Source: Actinomycetota bacterium (lineage in GTDB: Bacteria > Actinomycetota > Actinomycetes > Actinomycetales > Microbacteriaceae). Taken from it: a DNA stretch of 64,000 nucleotides. The number at the start of each line of letters is the position of its first letter. Positions within the stretch are counted from its first letter, which is position 1. Below are positions 1 through 7,671 of this stretch, in pieces. Below the pieces are notes generated by a model, which worked only from the letters and a program-made list of their open reading frames with translations, did no database searches and had not been told where the DNA came from. Both the position numbers and the translations under genes were made by a program. The DNA is taken from positions 456,751-520,750 of the forward strand of contig JAIUPK010000003.1 in the NCBI GenBank assembly GCA_020160915.1, in the 5' to 3' direction.

Positions 1-508
1 AGATCGTGTTACTGAGCACCCCGGCGACGCCGCCGACGTCGTTCTGCAGTCGCGACTGGATGACGCCCGTCTTGGTGCGCGTGAAGAAGGCGAGCTCCAT
101 CGCCTGCAGGTGACCGAACAGCCGGATGCGCAGGGCCCCCATGACCTTGTTGCCCACCGTGGCAGTGAGATACGTCTGCCACACGCCGAGTGCCGCCGAC
201 GATATCCAGAGCGCCACCATCAGAAGCACCAGTTCGACCAGAACCGGGATGTTCGGCGTGCCCGACGGCGGGAACAGCCCGACATCGAACGCCTGCTTGG
301 TGAGCAGGGGCGGGAAGACACTGATCGCCGCGCTGATCAGCACGAGGATGATCGTGACGGTGATCGCGGCGCGGTGGGGGGCGAAGAGTTGCGAGATGCG
401 CTTCAGGAGGTCCGGAATCTTCGGCGCCGTCGCGTTGGCTGCGCGTTGAGCCTCGACGTCTCCGCCGCTGATGCGACCTCCGCGTCCGCCGCCGCGCATC
501 CCGCTCAT
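1..508 (-). CDS. ABC exporter, N-terminal membrane domain (partial, runs off the left edge)
   Basis: This is the first 169 codons of a gene read on the minus strand; the rest lies outside the window. The start is taken as the ATG ending at 508 (MSGMRGGGRGG). A Gly/Arg-rich cytoplasmic head is followed by two hydrophobic helices (about residues 50-70 and 93-115), then the stretch GNKVMGALRIRLFGHLQ and FFTRTKTGVIQSRLQND, which is typical of the first transmembrane domain of MdlB/MsbA-type fused ABC exporters. The ATPase half would be beyond position 1. It is expected to be a homodimeric or heterodimeric exporter of a drug, lipid or peptide; the substrate cannot be told. It follows the sugar importer operon on the same strand, separated by a palindromic repeat. 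Confidence 0.85.
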   Translation of the reverse strand, partial: MSGMRGGGRGGRISGGDVEAQRAANATAPKIPDLLKRISQLFAPHRAAITVTIILVLISAAISVFPPLLTKQAFDVGLFPPSGTPNIPVLVELVLLMVALWISSAALGVWQTYLTATVGNKVMGALRIRLFGHLQAMELAFFTRTKTGVIQSRLQNDVGGVAGVLSNTI

Positions 509-524
509 GGTTCAACCCTAGGCG

Positions 525-600
525 GGTTGAGTAGCGCGGAGCGCGTGTCGAAACCTCACCTGCGAGGTTTCGATACGCCGACTCCGTCGGCTACTCAACC
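525..600. repeat. GGTTGAGTAG...CTACTCAACC palindromic intergenic repeat, copy 1
   Basis: The outer arms GGTTGAGTAG (525-534) and CTACTCAACC (591-600) are exact inverted complements. Inside them are inner arms of the form TCGAAACC / GGTTTCGATACGCC. A second, related element sits at 19086-19185. It lies between the sugar permease gene and the ABC exporter gene, both on the minus strand, so its transcript would fold into a long hairpin downstream of the importer operon. It looks like a REP-type element; a transcription-stop role is inferred. Confidence 0.75.
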
Positions 601-609
601 GGCCCGGGC

Positions 610-1581
610 TCAGCCCTTGACGGACCCCGCGAGCAGACCGCGAACGAAGTAGCGCTGCAGCGCGAAGAACACGGCGACCGGCACGATGATCGAGACGAAT
701 GCACCAGCCGTCAGCAACTCCCAGTCGCCGCCTCGGGTTCCGGTCAGCTCCGCCAATCGCACCATCAGTGGTGCGATCTCGCGTTTACCACCACCGAACG
801 TCAGGCCGACTAGCAGGTCGTTCCAGACCCAGAGGAACTGGAAGATCGCGAATGACGCGATCGCCGGAATGCTCAGCGGCAGCACCACCATGCGGAACGT
901 CTTGAAGGCGTCGGCACCGTCCACGCGCGCCGCCTCCATCAGTTCCCGGGGGATCTGCGAGAGGAAGTTGTGTAGCAGGAAGATCGCGATCGGCATTGCG
1001 AACATCGTGTGCGCTATCCAGATCGGGATGTAGGTGCCGGTGATACCCAAGGGCGGAAGGAGCGTCGCGTCCCCGATCTTCAGTCCGTTGGCGAAGAGCT
1101 GCAGCAGCGGGATGAGCGCCAGCTGGAGCGGGATCACCTGCATCGCGAAGATCGTGTAGAACAGCAGGTCGCGGCCCTTGAAGTCGAACCAGGCCAATGC
1201 GTAGGCCGCGAAGGTGGCGATGACGACCGGGAACACCGTCGCCGGGATGGTGATCGCGAACGAGTTCAGGAAGTACAGGCTCAGCGGTGGCGTGACCGAA
1301 CTGCCCTCGAAGAGAACCGTGTTGTAGTTCTCCAGAGTGAAGCTCGGGTTGGTGAAGAACGTCCACCATCCGGTGTTGTTGATGTCGGCCGGCGTGCGAA
1401 TGCTCGAGATGAACAGGCCGAACGTGGGGATAGTCCACACCAGTGCGATGACTATCGCGAAGAACGAGGCGATGGGCGAGCCGAAGATGTTGTTCTGCTT
1501 GCGGCTCGTGAGCCGCATGCCCTTCGACTTGGTGCGCGCTGGGGTGAGGTTGACGGGTGCGATTTCCTCAATGGCGGTCAT
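610..1581 (-). CDS. Carbohydrate ABC transporter permease (MalG/AglG-like)
   Basis: This 323-residue inner-membrane permease belongs to the binding-protein-dependent transport family. It has an N-terminal helix near residues 35-57 and five further helices. The EAA loop that docks the ATPase is visible as ELMEAARVDGADAFKTFRMV around residues 215-235. The ATG overlaps the stop codon of the upstream permease as TGATG, so translation of the two is probably coupled. Length and order match the second permease of maltose/alpha-glucoside type importers. No ATPase gene is present in the operon; in actinobacteria such importers usually share a MsiK-type ATPase encoded elsewhere (family knowledge). It probably imports an oligosaccharide, with AglG the nearest guess. 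Confidence 0.9.
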   Translation of the reverse strand: MTAIEEIAPVNLTPARTKSKGMRLTSRKQNNIFGSPIASFFAIVIALVWTIPTFGLFISSIRTPADINNTGWWTFFTNPSFTLENYNTVLFEGSSVTPPLSLYFLNSFAITIPATVFPVVIATFAAYALAWFDFKGRDLLFYTIFAMQVIPLQLALIPLLQLFANGLKIGDATLLPPLGITGTYIPIWIAHTMFAMPIAIFLLHNFLSQIPRELMEAARVDGADAFKTFRMVVLPLSIPAIASFAIFQFLWVWNDLLVGLTFGGGKREIAPLMVRLAELTGTRGGDWELLTAGAFVSIIVPVAVFFALQRYFVRGLLAGSVKG

Positions 1582-2591
1582 CAGTGAACCTCCCTCTCCT
1601 TGCGAACCTGTCGGACATTGAAGATGATCAACGGCAGCACTCCCAGGAACAGGATCATTGCCAGCGCTGATCCGGTGCCGTAGTTGAGCGCCCGGAAACT
1701 CTGCTGGTACATCTCATTGGCGATGACCGAGGTCTGGAAGTTTCCGCCGGTCATCGTGCGGATGATGTCGAAGACCTTGAGCGATGTCACGGTGATCGTC
1801 GTGAGAACCACGATCACGCTCCCCCAGATCATCGGGATCGTGATGCGCGTGAAGCGCGCCCATCCCTTGGCCCCATCGAGCATGGACGCCTCGATGATGT
1901 CGTCAGGCACCGCCTTCATCGCGGCCGAGAGCACGACCATCGCGAATCCGGTCTGGATCCAGACCATGACGGCGATGAGCAGGAACGTGTTCAGCGGGGC
2001 CTCGAGCAGCCAGTTCGGCGGGGTCAAGCCGATCGCTTTGAAGATGGCGCTCAGGAGGCCGATGTCCTCCTTGTTGGGGTCAGGCTGGTAGGCGTAGACG
2101 AACTTCCAGATGATGGATGCGCCGACGAACGAGATCGCCATCGGCATGAAGATCAGCGACTTGACCAGACCGGCGTACTTCATCCGGTCGGTGAGGTAGG
2201 CGATCGCGAGTCCGATGGTCGTGGATGCGATGGGCACCACGATCGTCCAGATCAGGGTGTTGCGCAGCACGATGAGGATCTCGGGCTGCGTGAACGCCCA
2301 GATGTAGTTCTGCAGCCCGATGAAGTTCTCACTTCGGGCGTCGAAGAACGACAGGTAGAGGGTGCGAATCGCCGGGTAGATCAACCCGATAATGAGCAGA
2401 AGAAGTGCGGGCCCGAGGAAGACGAAGTACTTCAGACGGTTCTGAGTCTTCTCCTTCGTGCGCTCGGAGAGCACGAAGATCAGGACGATGATGGCGACGA
2501 ACACCACCAGACCCACCAGAAGCAGAACGATGTTGGGCAGTACTGTCGCAAACGGCGACCGGGCTGTCACAATCCACATTGATTGACTCAT
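1581..2591 (-). CDS. Carbohydrate ABC transporter permease (MalF/AglF-like)
   Basis: This 336-residue membrane protein is the first permease of the importer. Two long hydrophobic stretches lie in the first 80 residues (about 18-42 and 54-75), followed by a periplasmic loop with FIGLQNYIWAFTQPE and the usual permease core. The EAA motif is seen as DIIEASMLDGAKGWARFTRI near residue 235. It follows the binding-protein gene after an 88-base gap containing a strong hairpin, and its stop overlaps the next permease start. The SD before the ATG at 2591 is weak (TACGGA), and an in-frame ATG lies four codons later. AglF-type alpha-glucoside permeases have this length and this extended N-terminus. Confidence 0.9.
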   Translation of the reverse strand: MSQSMWIVTARSPFATVLPNIVLLLVGLVVFVAIIVLIFVLSERTKEKTQNRLKYFVFLGPALLLLIIGLIYPAIRTLYLSFFDARSENFIGLQNYIWAFTQPEILIVLRNTLIWTIVVPIASTTIGLAIAYLTDRMKYAGLVKSLIFMPMAISFVGASIIWKFVYAYQPDPNKEDIGLLSAIFKAIGLTPPNWLLEAPLNTFLLIAVMVWIQTGFAMVVLSAAMKAVPDDIIEASMLDGAKGWARFTRITIPMIWGSVIVVLTTITVTSLKVFDIIRTMTGGNFQTSVIANEMYQQSFRALNYGTGSALAMILFLGVLPLIIFNVRQVRKEREVH

Positions 2592-2613
2592 TCCGTAGGC
2601 AGTAGTGAGAAGA

Positions 2614-2645
2614 GGTGCGGGGTCCGCTTGCGCGAACCCCGCACC
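2614..2645 (-). terminator. Intercistronic hairpin between binding-protein and permease genes
   Basis: GGTGCGGGG and CCCCGCACC form a GC-rich stem with a short loop on the minus-strand transcript, just after the binding-protein stop. There is only a weak pyrimidine run after it (TCTTCTC), so it may be a partial terminator or a 3' stabiliser. In comparable malE-malF arrangements such hairpins keep binding-protein mRNA more abundant than permease mRNA. Confidence 0.6.
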
Positions 2646-2679
2646 GACTTTCTTATTTAGTGCTTAGTAGGACAACCTA

Positions 2680-4029
2680 CTACTTGGGCCAGCTCGCCTC
2701 GATGGCGTCGAGAACGGCCTTGTCCGACTTGTCCTCGGCGACCCAGGCGGTCATCTCCTTCCAGAACGAACCGGCACCCACAGCAGCGGGCATGAGGTCC
2801 GAACCGTCGAAGCGGAACGTGGTCGCGTTCTTGAGGATCTCGACCGCGTTCGCGTTCACCGGGTCAGCCACGTTGGCGGTGTCCAGGCCGAGGTTGGCCG
2901 AGAACCAGCCACCGAGGGCGGCCTTCTTGTTGTTCCACTCCGGCGTGGTCAGGTACAGCTGAACTGCCTGAACCTCGGGACGGTCTGCGAAGGCACCGAT
3001 GAACTCGCCACCACCCAGGGCGGGCTTGTCGTCAGCGGTCGCACCCGGGAAGTAGAACGTGGTGATGCCACCCTCAGTCGTGGTGTCGTCCGGGGTGACG
3101 ATGGTCGCACCCTGGTCGGCCACGAGGATGCCGCCGATGAAGGAGGCCTGGCGGTGCATGGCGCACGATCCGTCAACGATGCCAGCGCCACCGGTCTGGA
3201 AGCTCGTGGTCGCGATGGAAGGAACGTCACCGACGTACTCCGGGTTCTTCAGGATCTGACCGGCCTTGCCGATCGCCTCGACGATTGCCGGGTCGTTGAA
3301 CGGGATCTCGTGAGAGACCCACTTGTCGTAGACCTCGGCGCCACCGAAGCGGAGGACGATGTCCTCCATCCAGTCGGTGCCGACCCAACCGGTGGCGTCA
3401 CCGGACTCGAAGCCCGCGCACCACGGCTGCACGTCAGACGTGGTCGCGATCTTGTCGGACAGAGCCAGCAGCTCGTCCCACGTCGTGGGGATGTCCCAGC
3501 CGTTGTCCTTGAAGGTCTTCGGCGAGTACCAGACGAACGACTTCACGTTGGCGCCCAGGGGCGACGCGTAGAAGGTTCCGTCGACGGTGCCGTAGTTCTT
3601 CCAGTCGGGGCTGTAGTTGGCCTCGACGCTGGCCGCAACCGCGTCGGACGCCGGCAGAAGCTTGCCGGTTGCCGCCATGGCAGCGAGCAGACCAGGCTGC
3701 GGGAAGACGGCGAGGTCGGGAGCGGTTCCACCCTCGACGCGCACGGGCAGCTGGGCCTCGAACTCCTTGGAGCCGTTCCAGTTGATCGTGATGCCGGTGC
3801 AGTCCTCGAACTCCGTGAAGGACTCCTGGAAGAGCTCGGCCTCGGGGCTCACGACGGTCGTGTAGATCTCGACCTCGGTACCCGAGTTGCCCTGGTAGTC
3901 CGCGTAAGCCTCACAGCCTGCGGGGATGTCGCCCGAACCGCTCGGTGCGGAGCATCCCGTGAGGATGAGAGCGAAAGCGGTTGCAGAGGTTGTCGCCAGA
4001 ACGATTGAGCGGCGTTTGATTGCCCTCAT
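2680..4029 (-). CDS. Carbohydrate ABC transporter substrate-binding lipoprotein (AglE-like)
   Basis: This is a 449-residue extracellular solute-binding protein of the MalE/AglE class. The start is the ATG ending at 4029 because an AGGAG lies six to seven bases upstream; an upstream in-frame extension lacks such a site. A basic N-terminus (MRAIKRRS) and hydrophobic helix lead to the lipobox ALILTGCS, so Cys about 26 should be lipidated and the protein anchored outside the membrane. Later parts contain LPVRVEGGTAPDLAVFPQPG and GTVDGTFYASPLGANVKSF, typical of family-1 binding proteins. It heads the operon with two permeases. Two LacI-type operators lie about 175-210 bases upstream. The alpha-glucoside assignment rests on overall resemblance to AglE and is not proven. 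Confidence 0.92.
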   Translation of the reverse strand: MRAIKRRSIVLATTSATAFALILTGCSAPSGSGDIPAGCEAYADYQGNSGTEVEIYTTVVSPEAELFQESFTEFEDCTGITINWNGSKEFEAQLPVRVEGGTAPDLAVFPQPGLLAAMAATGKLLPASDAVAASVEANYSPDWKNYGTVDGTFYASPLGANVKSFVWYSPKTFKDNGWDIPTTWDELLALSDKIATTSDVQPWCAGFESGDATGWVGTDWMEDIVLRFGGAEVYDKWVSHEIPFNDPAIVEAIGKAGQILKNPEYVGDVPSIATTSFQTGGAGIVDGSCAMHRQASFIGGILVADQGATIVTPDDTTTEGGITTFYFPGATADDKPALGGGEFIGAFADRPEVQAVQLYLTTPEWNNKKAALGGWFSANLGLDTANVADPVNANAVEILKNATTFRFDGSDLMPAAVGAGSFWKEMTAWVAEDKSDKAVLDAIEASWPK

Positions 4030-4202
4030 GGTTAATCTCCTTTGATTGATAGGGGCGGATCCCGCGAACAAGAATGGCTGTTTCTCGCGGAAAACCAGCT
4101 TCAGACTATGCGTGCAGGTGCCCTCTGGGGAACCCCTGACGTCTCTTTTCCATAACGCTACTCAAACTGCTTCCCGGAGTTGGCCCGGAATAGCGGGTGA
4201 AG

Positions 4203-4216
4203 TGAGAGCGCTCCCA
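4203..4216. promoter_or_regulatory. LacI-family operator (CebR/MalR type)
   Basis: The plus strand reads TGAGAGCGCTCCCA; the minus strand reads TGGGAGCGCTCTCA, one base from the CebR/CelR-type palindrome TGGGAGCGCTCCCA known in actinobacteria for cellobiose and related sugars. It lies 187 bases upstream of the binding-protein start, in its promoter region. The matching regulator gene is not in this window: the LacI protein at 36740-37768 is associated with a different operator sequence. Confidence 0.7.
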
Positions 4217-4227
4217 ACCCTCATTTG

Positions 4228-4241
4228 TGCAAACGCTTACA
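4228..4241. promoter_or_regulatory. Second LacI-type operator
   Basis: TGCAAACGCTTACA (minus strand TGTAAGCGTTTGCA) has the central CG and the AAGCGTTT core of general LacI/GalR-family operators. Its centre is 25 bases from that of the TGGGAGCGCTC site, about two and a half helical turns. The two sites differ in sequence, so they may serve two regulators, or one regulator with different affinities. Confidence 0.55.
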
Positions 4242-4684
4242 TCAAATGACGTGCCCCGAGACGCCGAGATCGCCTGATTCGTCGCGAAATTGACCCTCGT
4301 CGCGGGCTCGACCCAGCGTGGGGCGGACTTGAGATGGAGCCGGTAAGCGCCCGAAACGCCCACCGGCCCCATCGATCAATGGGGCGGTTCAACCGCCGAG
4401 ATGGCCCCGATCCGAGCAGAATCGACCCACGAAAGGGCAGAGAGCATCAATGGCGTCGCGGCCAGCATTTCGATGATCTGTGCTCTCGGGTAGCGAGCGT
4501 TCGAGTAGTGGGCTGGGCGGAGGGTAAGGCCGTCCAGTCCGACGAACAGCTTCGGATTGCTCTGTCGTTCGGATTGCTCTATCGGGGTGTCACACAAATG
4601 GGGGACAAGCGTGCGACGCGTCCCATTATGTGGGGCGAACGCTTGAGGCTGCAAGACGTAACTCGAATCGAGTGTCAGCACCAC

Positions 4685-4730
4685 AGAAAAAGGGGCGCCG
4701 GCCGCGGCCGAAGCCACGGGCGACGCCCCT
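4685..4730 (-). terminator. Rho-independent terminator after rplL
   Basis: On the minus strand AGGGGCG and CGCCCCT close a long stem with inner arms CCGTGGC / GCCGCGG around a TTCG loop, followed by TTTTT. It begins 14 bases beyond the rplL stop codon. This is a textbook intrinsic terminator for the rplJ-rplL unit. Confidence 0.85.
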
Positions 4731-4744
4731 GATGTGAAACGGGA

Positions 4745-5137
4745 CTACTTGAGGGTGACGGTTGCGCCGGCCTCTTCGAGCAGTGCCTTGGCCTTCTCGG
4801 CGGTCTCCTTGTTCGCGCCCTCGAGCACGACACCGGGGGCGCCGTCAACGAGTGCCTTCGCCTCGCCGAGGCCAAGGCTCGTGAGGGTGCGCACCTCCTT
4901 GATGACCTGGATCTTCTTCTCGCCAGCCGACTCGAGGACGACGTCGAACGTGTCCTTCTCCTCGACCTCTTCGGCTGCGCCACCGGCGCCACCGGCGGCC
5001 GGAGCGGCAGCCACGGCGACGGGTGCAGCGGCGGTGACCTCGAAGGTCTCCTCGAACTTCTTGACGAACTCGCTCAGCTCAATGAGCGTGAGCTCCTTGA
5101 ACGCCTCGATCAGCTGGTCACTGGTCAGCTTTGCCAT
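4745..5137 (-). CDS. rplL: 50S ribosomal protein L7/L12
   Basis: This is the 130-residue stalk protein of the large ribosomal subunit, present in several copies and needed for recruitment of elongation and initiation factors. The N-terminal dimerisation part ([20 protein letters not shown]) is followed by an Ala/Gly-rich hinge at about residues 35-60 and the C-terminal domain with [17 protein letters not shown], the conserved factor-contact helix. An AAGGAG lies seven bases before the ATG. It sits 69 bases downstream of rplJ, as in nearly all bacteria, and ends at a strong terminator. Confidence 0.99.
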   Translation of the reverse strand: MAKLTSDQLIEAFKELTLIELSEFVKKFEETFEVTAAAPVAVAAAPAAGGAGGAAEEVEEKDTFDVVLESAGEKKIQVIKEVRTLTSLGLGEAKALVDGAPGVVLEGANKETAEKAKALLEEAGATVTLK

Positions 5138-5206
5138 GATTTTCTCCTTGTTGTTTCTGAACGTTCTGCCGCGACGGTGCGCGACTGAGTGTGTCGTCCG
5201 CGTGAA

Positions 5207-5716
5207 TTACGCGGACTGCTTCTCGCGCAGCGCGTCGACCGTGCGAACGGCCTGCGACAGCGGTGCGTTGAACAAGTACGCCGCACCGAACAGCGAGGCC
5301 TTGGCGGCACCCGCGAACTTCGCGAGCAGCACCTCCCGGGACTCGAGGTCGGCAAGCTTCTTGACCTCGTCTGCGGTGAGAGGGTTACCGTCGAGGTAAC
5401 CGTTCTTCACGAGCAGAAGAGGGTTTGCCTTGGCAAAGTCACGCAGGGTCTTCGCGACGGCGACGGTGTCACCGTGCACGAAGGCGATTGCGGACGGCCC
5501 GACCAGGTCATCGTCGAAAGACGTGATCCCCGCCGCGTTGGCCGCAATCTTGGTCAGCGTGTTCTTCACCACGGCGTATGTAGCGTGCTCACTGATCGAC
5601 TTGCGCAGGCTCTTCAGCTGCGCGACCGTGAGTCCGCGATACTCGGTGAGCAGTACAGCGTTCGAGGTGCGGAACTTGTCCGTCAACTCGGCGACTGATG
5701 CTTCCTTGTTCGCCAT
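5207..5716 (-). CDS. rplJ: 50S ribosomal protein L10
   Basis: This 169-residue protein forms the base of the ribosomal stalk and binds L7/L12 dimers through its C-terminal helix. The start is the ATG ending at 5716 ([15 protein letters not shown]), preceded by GGGAG; the open frame extends further upstream, but that part is leader sequence. The conserved [16 protein letters not shown] and [13 protein letters not shown] blocks are visible. It is the first gene of rplJ-rplL. The leader contains an attenuator-like hairpin, in line with the known autoregulation of this operon by the L10-L7/L12 complex. Confidence 0.99.
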   Translation of the reverse strand: MANKEASVAELTDKFRTSNAVLLTEYRGLTVAQLKSLRKSISEHATYAVVKNTLTKIAANAAGITSFDDDLVGPSAIAFVHGDTVAVAKTLRDFAKANPLLLVKNGYLDGNPLTADEVKKLADLESREVLLAKFAGAAKASLFGAAYLFNAPLSQAVRTVDALREKQSA

Positions 5717-5767
5717 GGTGCTCCCTAGATTTCGTATGGTGTCTGCCGGAGGACACCCGGAGCAATG

Positions 5768-5797
5768 AAAAAAGCTCCGAGCCAGGGGCACGGAGCT
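5768..5797 (-). promoter_or_regulatory. rplJ leader attenuator-like hairpin
   Basis: On the minus strand AGCTCCG and CGGAGCT form a stem directly followed by TTTTTT, ending about 50 bases before the rplJ start. A stem plus U-tract ahead of the first gene looks like an early terminator in the L10 leader. Between it and the gene, CCGGGTGTCC and GGCAGACACC could form a competing structure. Regulation by L10 binding is known for this leader class; the specific folding here is inferred. Confidence 0.65.
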
Positions 5798-5997
5798 GAA
5801 CACGGCACAAACCGATGAACTACTTCACACACCTGCGCGGGCCTCGCTGTGAAGCGAACTCAGTCGAGGTGCGATTGCGCGCACCACGAAACCTGCGGTC
5901 TTTGGCTTCTCCCAGAGTACGGGATGCCGCGACATGCCGCAAACGCGGCAGATCGTGAGGGCGGCAGACGAAAGACACCGCACGGCATGATGGTCAG

Positions 5998-6756
5998 GTG
6001 GACAGTGCCATTCCCGTCGTCTTCGTGCACGGTCTGTTCGGGTCGTTCGCTGGACCAGCGGCGACACGCCACCTCAGCCCTGCGGAGTTCTCGGCTCCCG
6101 ACCTGCGTGGATACGGGCATGAGAGGGAGGTCGACGTGTCGCTGGAGGGGCAGGTCGCGGCCCTCCGCTCGCACGTTGAGTCGCGGCATCCGGAGACCCC
6201 AGTGCATCTGGTCGCGCACTCGATCGGTGCCGTATATGCCTTCACTCTCGCCGACGAATCGCCCGACCTGGTCGAGACTGTGACGACCGTCGAGGGCAAC
6301 TTCACGCTCGCCGACGCCTTCTGGTCACGGTCGATCGCGGTGCTGGATGAAGACCGGGCGCGTTCGGAGATCGAGGGCCGGCTCGGCGATCCTCGCGCGT
6401 TCCTCGCGGGCGACGCAATTGCTGCCACTGACGAGAACCTCGCGAAGGCGGTCGACGCTCTGGCCTACCAGCCGTGGAGAACGGTGTGGATGTCGGCGTC
6501 GGCGATCGTGGACGCCACATCGAAGCCGGAGTACCAGGAGTTGCTGTCGCGCGTGTTCGCCCGCCAACGGGTGCACCTGGTGGCGGGGGAACGGAGCGCG
6601 GGCGGCTGGGATGTGCCGGGCTGGGCTCGGGACGCGGCCGCGTCATCCACGGTCATCCCCGGCGTCGGACACATGATGATGCTCGAGAACCCGGATGCTG
6701 TGGGCCGGGTGCTCGGGGACCTGCTGGTCACCCCCGAGCGGCGTGGGGCGCTCTAA
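5998..6756 (+). CDS. Alpha/beta hydrolase
   Basis: This 252-residue cytoplasmic alpha/beta-fold hydrolase has the oxyanion-hole region VFVHGLFGSF near the N-terminus, the nucleophile elbow AHSIGAVYA (Ser at about residue 76) and a C-terminal catalytic His in PGVGHMMMLENPD. There is no signal peptide. The start is a GTG with weak SD support, so the first residues are uncertain. The gene ends at 6756, overlapping by four bases the stop of the convergent PE-repeat membrane protein gene. The substrate, an ester or similar small molecule, cannot be inferred. Confidence 0.85.
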   Translation: MDSAIPVVFVHGLFGSFAGPAATRHLSPAEFSAPDLRGYGHEREVDVSLEGQVAALRSHVESRHPETPVHLVAHSIGAVYAFTLADESPDLVETVTTVEGNFTLADAFWSRSIAVLDEDRARSEIEGRLGDPRAFLAGDAIAATDENLAKAVDALAYQPWRTVWMSASAIVDATSKPEYQELLSRVFARQRVHLVAGERSAGGWDVPGWARDAAASSTVIPGVGHMMMLENPDAVGRVLGDLLVTPERRGAL

Positions 6757-7628
6757 CCTTCGGGCGGTGCGGCCGGGCGGCGCGGCGCACGAGGCTTCTT
6801 CGGCGCAGGCGCCGCCGGCTCGGGCTCCGGCTCGGCTTCCGGCTCAGGTTCTGGCTCCGGCTCTGGCTCCGGCTGAGCCGCGACGCCGCCCCGCCGATTG
6901 GCGCGACGGGCGAGCAGCTGGGGAACCAGAAGGATGACGACGACACCGACCAACGCCACGATGATGACCGCGACCGGGGTGATCAGACTCGAGTTCTCCG
7001 GCGCATCCACCGGCTCGCCCGATCGGTCGATCATCATCCGCTGGAAGTCGTCCAGCGGAATCGGCCCGCTCACGCCCGAGGTGCCGGCGACGAGGGGGGT
7101 GAGCTCGTCCGCGCCGAGGGTGAACCAGGCGGCGCGCTGCTCGTCGCGCACCACGTAGGAGTCGGCAGGCACATCCGAGAGGGCCCTGGCCAGGTCTGGG
7201 TCGCGCACGAAATCGGCGAGCTCGGGAGCAACTGACGCGGGGTTGATCCAGATGATGGCGAGTCCGATGGTGTTGTCGTTGACGGTGATCGGCGCAGTCC
7301 ACAGGTTCTGCCGCTCGACCGGAGTGTCGGTGGCGACCCCGGCCACGAACGCCTCCGTGAAGGTGAAGACCCGGTTGAGCTGGCCGACAGCCGTGGTCTC
7401 GTTGAAGTCGATGCCCGCGCCACCGGAGCCGATGCCGAACAGGTCATCGAGGCGGGACACCAGGCCGTTCGGGTCTGCGGCGTACGCGGAGACCTCGGCG
7501 GGCACCGATCCTTGCGACGCTGTGGCGGCCGGCGCGCCGACGAGCGCAAGTGCGAAAGCGGCGAGCAGAGTCAGGGCCGCGCCGATTCGGGCGCGAGAGA
7601 GACTGCGACGACGGGTGTGTTCGGGCAC
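6753..7628 (-). CDS. Secreted or membrane-anchored protein with PE-repeat cytoplasmic tail
   Basis: I do not recognise a family. The 291-residue product starts at a GTG (position 7628, VPEHTRRRS). It has a signal-like segment at about residues 13-37 ending in TATA-type Ala residues, an extracytoplasmic region of about 180 residues, a single transmembrane helix around 222-245 (VAVIIVALVGVVVILLV), and a cytoplasmic tail made of repeated Pro-Glu pairs followed by a basic Pro/Lys/Arg-rich end. The outside domain has no Cys. The gene lies 43 bases downstream of the histidine kinase gene on the same strand, so the two could be cotranscribed, possibly linking it to envelope sensing. The extra upstream open frame is the shadow of the kinase gene. 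Confidence 0.7.
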   Translation of the reverse strand: MPEHTRRRSLSRARIGAALTLLAAFALALVGAPAATASQGSVPAEVSAYAADPNGLVSRLDDLFGIGSGGAGIDFNETTAVGQLNRVFTFTEAFVAGVATDTPVERQNLWTAPITVNDNTIGLAIIWINPASVAPELADFVRDPDLARALSDVPADSYVVRDEQRAAWFTLGADELTPLVAGTSGVSGPIPLDDFQRMMIDRSGEPVDAPENSSLITPVAVIIVALVGVVVILLVPQLLARRANRRGGVAAQPEPEPEPEPEPEAEPEPEPAAPAPKKPRAPRRPAAPPEG

Positions 7629-7671
7629 CCGCTCAGTCTCCCACGACACTGGCGAACGGGCCGGATGCCGA

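Larger units (their letters stand above)
4030..4744. other. 715-base intergenic region between rplL and the sugar operon
   Basis: I see no convincing gene here. Short open frames on both strands (for example 4334-4732 plus and 4376-4717 minus) have no family resemblance and a composition unlike neighbouring genes. What it holds is two LacI-type operators (4203-4241), the start region of the binding-protein operon and the rplL terminator (4685-4730). The roughly 440 bases between 4242 and 4684 show no feature I can name. Confidence 0.6.

Noticed and set aside
4334-4732. Open frames on both strands in the rplL-sugar operon gap
   Set aside because: Composition and sequence show no family, there is no SD, and they run into the rplL terminator hairpin.
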